The notes: a model not told the origin generated them from the sequence alone. Shown: positions 8,069 to 17,418, counted from the first letter of the stretch. The stretch: DNA of 64,000 nucleotides from DAMBHY01 sp032068765 (GCA_032068765.1 DAMBHY010000006.1:61384-125383); one strand, 5' to 3'. A program made the numbers and translations.

Positions 8069-8503
8069 ATGAAAATAAATATAGTAAGCCAATCCAAACA
8101 CGACCTTCCTCAATACGCAACACCACTTTCTGCAGGAATGGATTTGCGGGCCAATATTGACGAGCCGATTTTGCTGAAACCTTTGCAGCGCACGCTTGTG
8201 CCAACAGGTCTTTTCATTGAACTTCCCGAAGGTTACGAAGCGCAAATTCGCCCGAGGAGTGGGCTTGCTGCAAAGCATGGAATCACGGTACTGAATTCTC
8301 CGGGAACGATTGACGCAGATTATCGCGGCGAAATAAAAGTGATTTTGGTGAATCTTTCTAATGAAAATTTCGTTATAAATGATGGTGAACGCATCTGCCA
8401 GATGGTAGTTGCACAACATGCACAAGTAGAGTGGGAAGTTATGGATTCTTTACAGGAAACTGAACGCGGCGCAGGCGGTTTCGGTCACACCGGAAAACAA
8501 TAA
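8069..8503 (+). CDS. dut: Deoxyuridine 5'-triphosphate nucleotidohydrolase (dUTPase)
   Basis: A 144-residue trimeric dUTPase that hydrolyses dUTP to dUMP and pyrophosphate, keeping uracil out of DNA and supplying dTMP synthesis. The five family motifs are in order: SAGMDLRA (motif 1, about residue 22), RPRSGLAAKHG (motif 2), GTIDADYRGEIKV (motif 3, with the catalytic Asp), ERICQMVV (motif 4) and the C-terminal arm RGAGGFGHTGK (motif 5). Length is typical. The TPR gene starts 10 bases downstream, so they are probably one operon. Confidence 0.96.
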   Translation: MKINIVSQSKHDLPQYATPLSAGMDLRANIDEPILLKPLQRTLVPTGLFIELPEGYEAQIRPRSGLAAKHGITVLNSPGTIDADYRGEIKVILVNLSNENFVINDGERICQMVVAQHAQVEWEVMDSLQETERGAGGFGHTGKQ

Positions 8504-8512
8504 TTCGATTAG

Positions 8513-10237
8513 ATGAGAATATTAAAAATATCAAAACATATCATTAGTTTCCTATTTTTCTACAGTCTTTGTCCTTTTTCAATATTTGCTCAAGATAATG
8601 ACTCGGATTCAAAGCGCAAATTTGATTATTATTTCTACGAAGCAATCAACAAAAAGGCGCAGGGAAAACACGATCAAGCATTGGATTTATTTCAACACTG
8701 TTTCGCTCTTGATTCTACCAACGCGAGTGTGTTGATGGAATTGGGAAATTACTACAATGTTTTGCAAAATAACAGGATGGCGATGAATTATTGGGAAAAG
8801 GCAGTCGCTTACGATCCCGATAATTTTTATTACAGCATGAGTCTGGCATCATTGTATAAAACTCAGGTGAAAAAGCAGCAGCTTGTGAATCTTTACGAAA
8901 AGATGCACAAACGTTATCCTAACAAGATGGACTTGACAATGTTGCTTGCCGAAGCTTATGCCGATAACGGAGAATTTGGAAAATCAATTGAAGTAATGAA
9001 TGAGGTTGAAAAAGTGGTGGGTTTGAATGAATCTATTTCGCTCAACAAATTTCAACTTTATTCCATGCTCAATCAGAAAGGGAAAGCTTTTGATGAAATA
9101 AAGGCATTGTACAAAAAAGATGTATCCAATCCACGATACATGATGCTTTTGGGTGATTTGTATCTTCAGGATAACCAGACAAAGGAAGCTTTGAAATACT
9201 ACGAAATGGTTAAAAAATCCCAACCTGATTATCCAGGCCTTGTTGTTTCCATGGCGAATTATTACGAACAATTGGGCGAGAAGGAAAAGGCTCAAGAACA
9301 ACTGTTACTAGCCATTCAAGACAAGGATATGGACGTGGAATTGAAAATGCAACTCCTCACCCGTTATCTTCAGATTTTGCAGAGCAGCAAACAAAAACTG
9401 GAGTCTGCCAACGGACTTTTTGTGAAACTAATTGAGCAACATCCTACTTTTACACAACTTAATTTGATGTACGGTAATCTGCTGCTGCTCGAAAGTAATA
9501 AAAAAGAGGCAATGGAGCAGTTTCAGATTTATATTGACGCTAATCCGAATGAACCTGCAGGTTATGAACAAATGCTGCAAGCGGCATTGCCGGACAATCT
9601 CGACAAAGTGATTGAGATTACTGAAAAAGCAATGAAATATATGCCGCAATATCCCGTGTTCTATTTCTACAACGGTGGCGCAAAATATCAGCAGAACAGA
9701 CATAAAGAGGCACTGGATATTTTCCAAAAAGGATTGAAAAACGCTAAGTTTGATAATCCCGCAATAGAATCTGATTTCCACGGACAAATTGGAGATTTAT
9801 ATCACACTTTCGGAAATGATTCATTGGCTTTTGACTCTTATGAAAAAGCGCTGAAGCTAAATCCTCAAAACCTTTTAGTATTAAACAATTACAGTTACTA
9901 TTTGTCATTGAAAAGGAAAGATTTGGCGAAAGCTGAACAGATGAGCAGCCTGACAATCAAGGCAGAACCAACAAATGCTACTTATCTGGATACTTATGGC
10001 TGGATTTTATTTTTGCAGGGAGCTTACACTACTTCCAAGATTTATCTTGAAAAAGCGGTGCAATATGGCGAACAGGAAGCATCTGCAGAAGTTCACGAAC
10101 ATTTCGGAGACGTTTTGGCAAAACTGGGCGAAACAGATAAAGCGGTAGAACAATGGCTGAAAGCCAAAGAACTCAAAAGCACATCTGAAACATTAGACGA
10201 AAAGATAAAAACAAAGAAATTTATTGAATCAAAATGA
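8513..10237 (+). CDS. Tetratricopeptide-repeat protein, exported
   Basis: A 574-residue protein with an N-terminal signal peptide (hydrophobic ISFLFFYSLCPFSIFA, cleavage near residue 26). Almost the whole mature part is TPR helices, for example ALDLFQHCFALDSTNASVLMEL and KALKLNPQNLLVLNNYSYYL, at least ten units. Proteins of this type in Bacteroidota sit in the periplasm or at the membrane as scaffolds. It lies between dut and a DUF4292 lipoprotein, overlaps the latter by 4 bases (ATGA) and is therefore translationally coupled. Envelope assembly is a reasonable inference from its neighbours, not from the repeats themselves. Confidence 0.85.
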   Translation: MRILKISKHIISFLFFYSLCPFSIFAQDNDSDSKRKFDYYFYEAINKKAQGKHDQALDLFQHCFALDSTNASVLMELGNYYNVLQNNRMAMNYWEKAVAYDPDNFYYSMSLASLYKTQVKKQQLVNLYEKMHKRYPNKMDLTMLLAEAYADNGEFGKSIEVMNEVEKVVGLNESISLNKFQLYSMLNQKGKAFDEIKALYKKDVSNPRYMMLLGDLYLQDNQTKEALKYYEMVKKSQPDYPGLVVSMANYYEQLGEKEKAQEQLLLAIQDKDMDVELKMQLLTRYLQILQSSKQKLESANGLFVKLIEQHPTFTQLNLMYGNLLLLESNKKEAMEQFQIYIDANPNEPAGYEQMLQAALPDNLDKVIEITEKAMKYMPQYPVFYFYNGGAKYQQNRHKEALDIFQKGLKNAKFDNPAIESDFHGQIGDLYHTFGNDSLAFDSYEKALKLNPQNLLVLNNYSYYLSLKRKDLAKAEQMSSLTIKAEPTNATYLDTYGWILFLQGAYTTSKIYLEKAVQYGEQEASAEVHEHFGDVLAKLGETDKAVEQWLKAKELKSTSETLDEKIKTKKFIESK

Positions 10238-11082
10238 AATCATTCATAAAATATTTTTCAGCATCTGCTCTGGTTTTATTTTTGCTTGTGGGAGTTACTT
10301 CCTGTAAAACTACAAAACCGATTGTGAAACAAAATGCTGGAACTATAGAAGATAAGAATAGCAGTGTATTGTTTGCGGATATTCTCAGTCGACAACCCGA
10401 TTTCAATACACTTACTTCAAAAATGGACGTAACATTGCAGACAGGCTCCAAAAGTGTGAACTCAAAAGCATCATTCAAGATGCGCAAAAATCAGGCAATT
10501 CAGATATCGTTGCAGCCACTTTTTGGAGTAGAAGTTGCCCGTTTGCTTGTGAAACCGGATACGATTATTATTATCGACCGACTCAACAAAAGATATGTTA
10601 TGGAGTCTATTCAAAATCTGAAAAAGAAATATCCAGTAGGGTTTGATTTTTATACTTTACAAGCACTTTTTGCCAATCAAATATTTGTAAGCGGGTCTTC
10701 TGAAAATACTCAAAGTGATGTCTCTAAGTTCAGAATTACTCAGGATTCGAACGCTTATATTTTGAGTGCGAAAGATGCTTCATCTCAAATCAACTATATG
10801 TTTAAAGTAAATGCCAAAGACAGAGTTATTGAAACAAATTTGTCTCAGGATGGCAGCGCAAGAAATATTCTATGGCAATACCTAAACTTTGTAACGATAA
10901 ACAATCTTGTTTATCCTACAAGTATGAAGGTTATTGCAAAATCTACATCCCGTACAATGAATGTGGATATGAATTTCAACTCTGTAAACATCAACAACGA
11001 AGTTGAATTTTCAGGTATTATTCCTGGAAGTTATGCGAGAGTAAGTTTAGATGAGATAATAAAATTCATGGGTTCGCTATAA
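10234..11082 (+). CDS. DUF4292 lipoprotein
   Basis: A 282-residue lipoprotein: the signal sequence ends at GVTSC with Cys24 as the likely lipidated residue. The mature part resembles DUF4292, a Bacteroidota family with a LolA/LolB-like beta fold that may bind lipid. Recognisable stretches are LTSKMDVTLQTGSKSVNSKASFKM and IQISLQPLFGVEVARLLVKPDTIIIIDR. It overlaps the TPR gene by 4 bases and abuts the EnvC-like gene with no spacer. This conserved trio suggests an outer-membrane or peptidoglycan function, which is an inference. Confidence 0.83.
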   Translation: MKSFIKYFSASALVLFLLVGVTSCKTTKPIVKQNAGTIEDKNSSVLFADILSRQPDFNTLTSKMDVTLQTGSKSVNSKASFKMRKNQAIQISLQPLFGVEVARLLVKPDTIIIIDRLNKRYVMESIQNLKKKYPVGFDFYTLQALFANQIFVSGSSENTQSDVSKFRITQDSNAYILSAKDASSQINYMFKVNAKDRVIETNLSQDGSARNILWQYLNFVTINNLVYPTSMKVIAKSTSRTMNVDMNFNSVNINNEVEFSGIIPGSYARVSLDEIIKFMGSL

Positions 11083-12468
11083 ATGAAAAAGATTGTTCTA
11101 ATCACACTGCTGAGTGTTTTCTGCATTCATATTTTTGGTCAGACCACAGAAATAAACAAATTGCAGAAACAACGTCAGGCTTTGCAGCAGGAAATTCAAA
11201 ACACCAATAAGCTATATCTAGATGTCAAAAAACAGACTTCTACTATTCTGCAACGCATCGGTTTGATAAATAAGCAGATTGAAACCAGGAAAAAATTAAT
11301 TGACGTACAGCAGCAGGAAGTAAAAGCGTTGGAAAAACAGCAAGTGGAGCTAGAAAACGATATTATTGTCCTTAACAAAGAGTATGAAAAGAAAAAAGTA
11401 AATTATGCCAAAGCTATCAGCGGGATGCTGAATCAAAAAGCGAGGCAAAATCAACTCTTTTTTGTACTTTCAGGAAAATCTTTTGGAGAATCGATGCGTC
11501 GTCTGCAATATTTGAAGAAATATGCTCAATGGCGTAAGTCTCAGGCAGAAGAACTAAAAAAACAAGCGCAGTTAATCCGCAATAAAAATATGCAACTTCA
11601 AAATTCCAAAAAGAATAAGTTGGTAACCTTGTCAAATCTCCAAAACGACAAGCAGAAACTGGAAGTTGAAGAGAAGTCCAAACAATCGGAAGTAGCAGTT
11701 GCAAAAACCAAACAAAAAGAGCTGCAGAAAACCATTGAATCTAAAAAGCAACAGGCAAACAAGCTGAATGCCCAAATCGAAAATCTTATTGCTCAGGAAA
11801 TAGCAAGACAAAAACGTCTTGCTGAAGAACGCCGCAAAGCAGAACTTGAAAGAATTCGCAAAGCGAAAGAAGAAGAGGCGCGACGCAAGGCGGAAGAACA
11901 ACGTTTAGCAGCACAAAACAAAGCTAAACCGACTTCCAAAAAGGATAAGAAAACGTCTACAAAGACTACGGCCCCTTTACGCACAACCAAAAATGTGCCG
12001 CTTCCTCCACGCGAGGAAACTTATGTAGCATCTGCCGAAGAGTTTAATCTTTCAGAAAATTTTGTGAACAACCGCGGAAGATTACCAATGCCTGTTTCAG
12101 GTGCAGCAACTATCGTGTCTTCATTCGGTGTCAACAGAAGTAACGAGTGGAGCAATGTTTCCACCAATAGCAACGGTATTGATATTCAAGGAAGAGCTGG
12201 GGCTGCTGTTCGTTCTGTATATGACGGCGAAGTATCCAGAGTATTTGCTGCTCCGGGATCAAATATGGGTATTATAGTAAGGCACGGCGAATATTTCTCT
12301 TTTTATGGAAACGTTGTGAACCTGAACGTCAAAGCGGGTGATAAAGTAAAAGCAGGTCAGACATTAGGTCGAGTTTTCACTGATCCGGATTCAGGCATTT
12401 CCACCATGCACTTCCAGTTGTGGCGAGGAATGTCAAAACTTGATCCGCGTCCTTGGCTAGGCAGATAA
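11083..12468 (+). CDS. EnvC-like M23-family protein with degenerate peptidase domain
   Basis: A 461-residue protein with a signal peptide (cleavage after IFGQ), a long coiled coil of roughly residues 20-270 rich in Lys, Glu and Gln, a low-complexity basic linker, and a C-terminal LytM/M23 domain (about 345-461). The zinc ligands are largely missing. The HxGxD motif reads SNGID, the HxH motif reads TMH, and the YAHL region reads YGNV. This matches the inactive LytM domain of EnvC, which activates amidases instead of cutting peptidoglycan. It is therefore likely a periplasmic activator of a murein amidase during cell separation. It directly follows the DUF4292 gene. Confidence 0.85.
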   Translation: MKKIVLITLLSVFCIHIFGQTTEINKLQKQRQALQQEIQNTNKLYLDVKKQTSTILQRIGLINKQIETRKKLIDVQQQEVKALEKQQVELENDIIVLNKEYEKKKVNYAKAISGMLNQKARQNQLFFVLSGKSFGESMRRLQYLKKYAQWRKSQAEELKKQAQLIRNKNMQLQNSKKNKLVTLSNLQNDKQKLEVEEKSKQSEVAVAKTKQKELQKTIESKKQQANKLNAQIENLIAQEIARQKRLAEERRKAELERIRKAKEEEARRKAEEQRLAAQNKAKPTSKKDKKTSTKTTAPLRTTKNVPLPPREETYVASAEEFNLSENFVNNRGRLPMPVSGAATIVSSFGVNRSNEWSNVSTNSNGIDIQGRAGAAVRSVYDGEVSRVFAAPGSNMGIIVRHGEYFSFYGNVVNLNVKAGDKVKAGQTLGRVFTDPDSGISTMHFQLWRGMSKLDPRPWLGR

Positions 12469-12499
12469 CCTTGATAAAATAATAAAATACTAATATAAT

Positions 12500-13738
12500 A
12501 TGAGCATTAAATTCAGATTGATAGCAATGAATTTTCTCCAACTCTTTGTTTGGGGAGCATGGTTGATAACTATCGGTGTATTTTGGTTTCAGACCAAACA
12601 ATGGTCGGGTTCAGATTTCGGACTAATATTTTCAACAATGGGAATTTCATCCCTTTTCATGCCGACTCTTATAGGGATTATCGCCGACAGGTGGATAAAT
12701 GCGGAACGTTTGTATGGTATTCTTCATATCCTGTATGGAATAGTATTCATGATGCTGCCGGGCGTGGACAATCCTACAACCATGTTTTATTTTATATTCC
12801 TCGGAATGCTTTTCTACATGCCCACTATTTCTCTGGCAAATTCCATCTCTTATGCAATATTAAAGAAAAACGGGAATGATGTGGTAAAGGATTTCCCGCC
12901 TATTCGTGTGTGGGGAACAATCGGATTTATTACTGCCATGTGGATAACAAATCTCTTGGGTTTCAAGGCGGATGCGAATCAATTTTATATTTCGGGAATA
13001 GCAGCAATCATCTTGGGTATATACGCTTTCACTCTTCCTGCTTGTCCGCCCCAAAGGGATCAAGATAAAAATGCTTCATGGTTAGAAACATCAGGATTGA
13101 GCGCCTTCAAGCTGTTTGGCAACTACCGGATGGCAATGTTTTTCATCTTCTCAATTTTTTTGGGAGCAGCATTGCAGTTAACTAATATGTACGGAGATGC
13201 TTTCCTTTCTGATTTCAGTAAATTTCCTGAATATGCTAATTCTTTCGTGGTGAAATATTCCACCATTATCATGTCTATTTCGCAGATTTCCGAAACTGTT
13301 TTTATTCTTGCTATTCCTTTTTTCCTTAAAAGATTCGGAATCAAAAGTGTTATGCTGATGAGTATGATTGCATGGGTATTACGCTTTGGACTCTTCGCTT
13401 ATGGCAATCCTACCGATGGGTTGTGGATGATAATTCTTTCATGCATTGTTTACGGAATGGCTTTTGACTTTTTCAATATTTCCGGTTCGCTGTTTGTGGA
13501 ATCGGAAACTCATCCTTCTATTCGCTCAAGTGCGCAGGGGCTGTTTATGATGATGACCAACGGATTCGGTGCCATTATGGGAAGCGCGGCAAGCGGCTAC
13601 CTTATTGATAAATATTTCACATTGTCTAGCGGATTGAAAGACTGGCACAATATTTGGCTTTCATTTGCAGGATATGCTTTAGTGATTGCTGTATTGTTTG
13701 CTGTTTTCTTTAGAAATAAAAAGGAAAGTGTAAAGTAA
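12500..13738 (+). CDS. Nucleoside permease, MFS superfamily (NupG/XapB-like)
   Basis: A 412-residue, 12-helix transporter. The start (MNFLQLFVWGAWLITIGVFW), the cytoplasmic loop GIIADRWINAERLYG and the conserved PPIRVWGTIGFI stretch are characteristic of the nucleoside:H+ symporter family (PF03825). It should import nucleosides with protons across the inner membrane. It follows the EnvC-like gene by about 30 bases in the same direction, but the functions are unrelated, so it may only be read through from upstream. Confidence 0.88.
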   Translation: MSIKFRLIAMNFLQLFVWGAWLITIGVFWFQTKQWSGSDFGLIFSTMGISSLFMPTLIGIIADRWINAERLYGILHILYGIVFMMLPGVDNPTTMFYFIFLGMLFYMPTISLANSISYAILKKNGNDVVKDFPPIRVWGTIGFITAMWITNLLGFKADANQFYISGIAAIILGIYAFTLPACPPQRDQDKNASWLETSGLSAFKLFGNYRMAMFFIFSIFLGAALQLTNMYGDAFLSDFSKFPEYANSFVVKYSTIIMSISQISETVFILAIPFFLKRFGIKSVMLMSMIAWVLRFGLFAYGNPTDGLWMIILSCIVYGMAFDFFNISGSLFVESETHPSIRSSAQGLFMMMTNGFGAIMGSAASGYLIDKYFTLSSGLKDWHNIWLSFAGYALVIAVLFAVFFRNKKESVK

Positions 13739-13747
13739 TTTTCTTTT

Positions 13748-14155
13748 ATGGACAAAGGGCAAATTATTGAATTCAAAAACCAATATTTCAAAAGAGGTGT
13801 TATCGGTCTTGTAATTCTTAGCTTAGGAGGAATTGTTACCTATATAATTTACAAAGAAGTTTTTCTTTTGTTTTTGGGGTTTTATGCTTTCAGTCAATTT
13901 TTAGTTTCTACGCAACGCTATAAAATCACAGATGAAAAGATAGAATTTTATAGTATCATTGGCTATAACAATTGGAAAGATATTTATATAGAAAAAATTA
14001 TGAGTGTCTGGGTAAAAAATAATGCGGCTATTATTAACTATCAATCACATAAAAGAGCTTATTCTAAAACACAGGTATTTACTCTCACCCATACAGAAGC
14101 GCTTCTTTTTCAAAACGAATTATTAAAAAGAAATTCTGCAATAGTGATAGACTAA
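13748..14155 (+). CDS. Small membrane protein with PH-like cytoplasmic part
   Basis: 135 residues: a short N-terminal segment, two adjacent membrane helices (about 17-34 and 36-52) and a C-terminal beta-rich domain (YKITDEKIEFYSIIGYNNWKDIYIEKI...). The layout resembles bacterial PH-like (YdbT/YvbH-type) membrane proteins, but similarity is only structural by eye. It starts 9 bases after the nucleoside permease gene. No function can be assigned. Confidence 0.6.
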   Translation: MDKGQIIEFKNQYFKRGVIGLVILSLGGIVTYIIYKEVFLLFLGFYAFSQFLVSTQRYKITDEKIEFYSIIGYNNWKDIYIEKIMSVWVKNNAAIINYQSHKRAYSKTQVFTLTHTEALLFQNELLKRNSAIVID

Positions 14156-14179
14156 ATGTCAACATCCAAATTCAAAAAA

Positions 14180-14392
14180 TAGCATACATAAAATTGGGAG
14201 AAGTATATCGCTTATCTCAACCAGCCTTTTGAACGAGCTGAAATTCATCCAAATGCCGATAAAATGAGAAATTGTATGCGGTAATGTATTTCAATAAATA
14301 GAAAATACCCAGACACACAACTTCCTTCTATCTGGACAAACGGGGGGGATGTGCTTGCAAAAGTCAAGAAACTGGAAAAGATTTTGAGATAA
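14180..14392 (+). pseudogene. Possible remnant of a degraded gene
   Basis: Two coding-like pieces lie in different frames: one reads KYIAYLNQPFERAEIHPNAD and ends at a stop near 14280, the other reads KYPDTQLPSIWTNGGDVLAK and ends with TAA at 14390-14392. Together they look like the end of one protein broken by a frameshift or deletion. The family is not recognised, and chance cannot be excluded. Confidence 0.25.
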
Positions 14393-14394
14393 CC

Positions 14395-15150
14395 TCAACC
14401 TATTGCATCTACATCTCTCCGTTTATGTTGCCTCTGGGCTATGATGATAAGTACAGCCATGATAACAACTGAAACAATAGTCGCGTTGAGCGTTCCTAAA
14501 TTCAGACCTCCTTTATCCAATGGTTTTGTAAGAAAATCTCCTAACGTAGCACCGAAAGGTCGTGTAAAGATAAAAGCTATCCAAAACAATACAATGTGAT
14601 TAATCTGAGTTTTATAGTGAGTAAGCACCACCACTACAATCACCGCGCCGGTTATTATCGCTCCCTGCAAATAGCTCAATCCGAGGTATTCACCCAAAAA
14701 ATCTCCAAACGCCGTGCCCAAACTATTTGAAAAAAGAATTGCCGTCCAGTAATACATTTCTTTCTGTTTCTCGTAGATCGGATATACTTCCAGGTTTTTA
14801 TATTTTCTAAACCATAAAAACAGTGTCACCGCCAAGCAGCTTACCAAAAGGAGAGTACCGCCTGCATAACCCAAATGTAGTGTTCGGTCTATATAGTCCG
14901 ATATTTCTGTTCCTAAAGTAGTGGTTCCGATAATTACCAACCAGTAAACAAACGGAATAAATCTATTTAGAGATAGCTGCACAAGAAGGATAACTAAAAA
15001 GAAACTCAACGTGATAAGGATTCCATTTGTATATCCAAGATTCAGCGTCATAGATATAAAATCCCCTAAAGTTTCTCCCAACGTTGTTGCCACGATTTTT
15101 AGAAACCAAAATAATAATACGATTTCTGCAACTTTATTTTTTCTTTCCAT
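14395..15150 (-). CDS. Four-repeat integral membrane protein (DUF347/COG4705-like)
   Basis: 251 residues forming about eight membrane helices. Four internal repeats share the pattern T(x)LG-x-x-(L/I)-x-D(F/Y)-(6-8)-LGY-x-x-G: TTLGETLGDFISMTLNLGY, TTLGTEISDYIDRTLHLGY, NSLGTAFGDFLGEYLGLSY and RPFGATLGDFLTKPLDKGG. This is the hallmark of the DUF347 repeat family (COG4705), inner-membrane proteins of unknown transport or scaffolding function. The conserved GD pairs within the helices hint at a polar pore or binding site. It is read alone and leftwards. A short N-terminal basic segment (MERKNK) suggests a cytoplasmic N-terminus. Confidence 0.8.
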   Translation of the reverse strand: MERKNKVAEIVLLFWFLKIVATTLGETLGDFISMTLNLGYTNGILITLSFFLVILLVQLSLNRFIPFVYWLVIIGTTTLGTEISDYIDRTLHLGYAGGTLLLVSCLAVTLFLWFRKYKNLEVYPIYEKQKEMYYWTAILFSNSLGTAFGDFLGEYLGLSYLQGAIITGAVIVVVVLTHYKTQINHIVLFWIAFIFTRPFGATLGDFLTKPLDKGGLNLGTLNATIVSVVIMAVLIIIAQRQHKRRDVDAIG

Positions 15151-15231
15151 ACTCGATTGCTATTTAGGCCGCACATAAAACACAAAAACACATAAAAGGA
15201 AGCCTGATTAGGACTTATTTGGAAAATGAAA

Positions 15232-15732
15232 TTAAACAAATTCTTTCTTTAATTTTTCCAACCAATTATTCAGACGTTCGTCCGTCATATCATATTCGTT
15301 GTCCTCATCCAAAGGAAGTCCAACCCATTCGCCATCAATTACAGAATTGGATTCGTCATAAGTATAGCCTTCATCTTTCACTTTGCCAACAATATTGGTT
15401 CTCTCATTCAAACCATCATACAATCTTCGCATAGATTGTGCAAAACTTTCAGAATACGATGCACTGTCGCCCAATCCGAAGATGGCAACTTTTTTATCTT
15501 TCAAATCCACATTCTGTAATGATGGAAGTATTTTCTCCCAATCATACTTCAAGTCGCCGATTCCTGTAGTAGACGTTCCAAGAATGAGATACGGATATTT
15601 TACCAAATCCGAAACTGATAGTTCGGACACATCAAAGATATCAGCCTGATTGTCTAATTTATCCACTATTTGTTGCGCAACTGCTTTTGTATTTCCTCCG
15701 GACGAACCATAAATAACAGCTATTTTATTCAT
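15232..15732 (-). CDS. fldA: Flavodoxin
   Basis: 166 residues, the usual size of a long-chain flavodoxin, an FMN electron carrier. The FMN phosphate loop is at the N-terminus (YGSSGGNTKAVAQ), followed by LGTSTTGIGDLKYDWE (around the first aromatic FMN contact) and GLGDSASYSESFAQSM (the GxGD loop of the second FMN-contact region). The frame is open for 31 more codons upstream, but those residues do not look like flavodoxin, so ATG 15732 is chosen. It lies divergent to guaA with 140 bases between. In Bacteroidota it usually replaces ferredoxin under iron limitation; that regulation is not visible here. Confidence 0.92.
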   Translation of the reverse strand: MNKIAVIYGSSGGNTKAVAQQIVDKLDNQADIFDVSELSVSDLVKYPYLILGTSTTGIGDLKYDWEKILPSLQNVDLKDKKVAIFGLGDSASYSESFAQSMRRLYDGLNERTNIVGKVKDEGYTYDESNSVIDGEWVGLPLDEDNEYDMTDERLNNWLEKLKKEFV

Positions 15733-15841
15733 ATATGTAACTAAATTAATTATTGATGTAATTTTTTCAATAGCCAAACGTTTTAGAATATAAAATGTTT
15801 TGAGAGGTGTGTTACATAAACACACTTTTAGGGACTTTTAT

Positions 15842-15849
15842 TATATTTG
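15842..15849 (+). promoter_or_regulatory. -7 promoter element of guaA
   Basis: TATATTTG matches TAnnTTTG and lies 24 bases upstream of the guaA ATG at 15873. No good -33 element is seen. The leader is too short for a riboswitch. Confidence 0.55.
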
Positions 15850-15872
15850 CACTTTCTAAGAAAATCTCCACA

Positions 15873-17393
15873 ATGCACGAAAAAATAATCATTCTTGACT
15901 TTGGTTCTCAAACAACACAGCTCATCGGACGCCGTGTGCGCGAACTTAATACTTATTGCGAAATCGTTCCTTATAACAAGTTTCCTTTCGGCGATGAAAC
16001 TGTAAAAGGCGTTATCTTGTCGGGAAGTCCTTTTTCGGTGAATGACGAAAATGCTTTCAAAACTGATTTAAGCAAAATCCGCGGTCAGTATCCAGTTTTG
16101 GGAATATGTTACGGAGCGCAATTTATAGCACAAACATCGGGTGGTGAAGTCGGCCGAAGTTCTACAAGAGAGTATGGTCGAGCACATCTTTCCATTGGCG
16201 ACACATGCGATGCCTTATTAGGAAATCTTACTCCCCAAACTCAGGTTTGGATGTCGCACGGTGATACCATTCTCCGCATTCCGAATAACTTCAAAGTAGT
16301 AGCATCCACAGAAGATGTTGCCATTGCAGCTTATAAGGTGGAAGGCGAAAATACGTGGGCCGTGCAATTCCATCCCGAAGTTTTCCATACACAAGAAGGA
16401 ACAAAGATTTTGGATAATTTCCTCGGCATTTGCGGAATGAAAAAGGATTGGACGCCCGCATCCTTCGTTAGTTCAGCAGTGAAAGAACTAAAAGAACAGT
16501 TGGGTAATGACAAAGTCATTCTCGCGCTTTCGGGCGGTGTAGATTCTTCGGTTACGGCTGTTCTTTTGAATAAAGCTATCGGGAAAAACCTAACTTGTAT
16601 TTTTGTAGATCATGGATTGCTTCGAAAAAATGAATTCGAAAAAGTGTTGAAAGATTACGAGCATCTAGGATTGAACGTTATCGGCATCAATGCCAAAGAT
16701 CGTTTTTACAAAGAATTGGAGGGAGTAACCGAACCTGAAAAGAAACGCAAAATCATCGGTAAAGGTTTCATAGATGTTTTTGATGAAGAAGCTCACAAAC
16801 TGAAAGATATCAAGTGGCTGGCTCAGGGGACCATTTACCCCGATATTATAGAATCACTTTCCATTACCGGAACGGTTATTAAAAGTCACCATAATGTAGG
16901 CGGATTACCTGAAAAGATGAACTTGAAACTTTGCGAACCACTCCGTTTATTATTCAAGGATGAAGTTCGCCGCATTGGTTTGGAAATGGGTATGCAACCG
17001 CATTTGATTCACCGCCATCCTTTTCCCGGACCTGGATTGGGAATCAGAATCTTAGGGGCAATTACTCCCGAAAAAGTTCGCATCGCACAAGAAGCGGACG
17101 ATATCTTTATTTCCAGTTTGCAATCAACAGGACTTTACGACAAAGTATGGCAGGCGGGAGCAATTTTATTGCCTGTTCAATCGGTTGGCGTGATGGGGGA
17201 TGAACGCACTTATGAAAACACTATTGCGCTTCGCGCGGTAACATCTACAGACGCGATGACCGCCGATTGGGCCCATCTTCCGTATGAATTTCTGGCAAAA
17301 GTTTCGAATGAAATCATCAATAAGGTGAAAGGTGTCAATCGCGTAGTTTACGATATTTCATCCAAACCCCCTGCAACGATTGAATGGGAATAA
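15873..17393 (+). CDS. guaA: GMP synthase (glutamine-hydrolysing)
   Basis: A 506-residue enzyme that converts XMP to GMP using glutamine and ATP. The class I glutamine amidotransferase domain is N-terminal, with the nucleophile in LGICYGAQ (Cys79) and the His/Glu pair in QFHPE. The ATP pyrophosphatase domain begins with the P-loop-like ALSGGVDSSVT (about 218-228). The C-terminal dimerisation domain ends with the typical KPPATIEWE. A start at ATG 15873 (MHEKIIILDFGSQ) fits the family. The frame extends upstream to 15807, but those residues precede the promoter element. A terminator follows. Confidence 0.97.
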   Translation: MHEKIIILDFGSQTTQLIGRRVRELNTYCEIVPYNKFPFGDETVKGVILSGSPFSVNDENAFKTDLSKIRGQYPVLGICYGAQFIAQTSGGEVGRSSTREYGRAHLSIGDTCDALLGNLTPQTQVWMSHGDTILRIPNNFKVVASTEDVAIAAYKVEGENTWAVQFHPEVFHTQEGTKILDNFLGICGMKKDWTPASFVSSAVKELKEQLGNDKVILALSGGVDSSVTAVLLNKAIGKNLTCIFVDHGLLRKNEFEKVLKDYEHLGLNVIGINAKDRFYKELEGVTEPEKKRKIIGKGFIDVFDEEAHKLKDIKWLAQGTIYPDIIESLSITGTVIKSHHNVGGLPEKMNLKLCEPLRLLFKDEVRRIGLEMGMQPHLIHRHPFPGPGLGIRILGAITPEKVRIAQEADDIFISSLQSTGLYDKVWQAGAILLPVQSVGVMGDERTYENTIALRAVTSTDAMTADWAHLPYEFLAKVSNEIINKVKGVNRVVYDISSKPPATIEWE

Positions 17394-17418
17394 GACGAAC
17401 ACAGAATAAACATAAAAA

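Noticed and set aside
8036..8425. Leftward frame of 129 codons
   Set aside because: It lies antisense over dut, has no protein-like domain and no promoter.
15733..15825. Longer flavodoxin start
   Set aside because: The extra 31 residues precede the FMN-binding N-terminus and have no likeness to flavodoxins.
15807..15872. Longer guaA start
   Set aside because: The codons overlap the promoter element at 15842-15849, and family members begin at the later Met.
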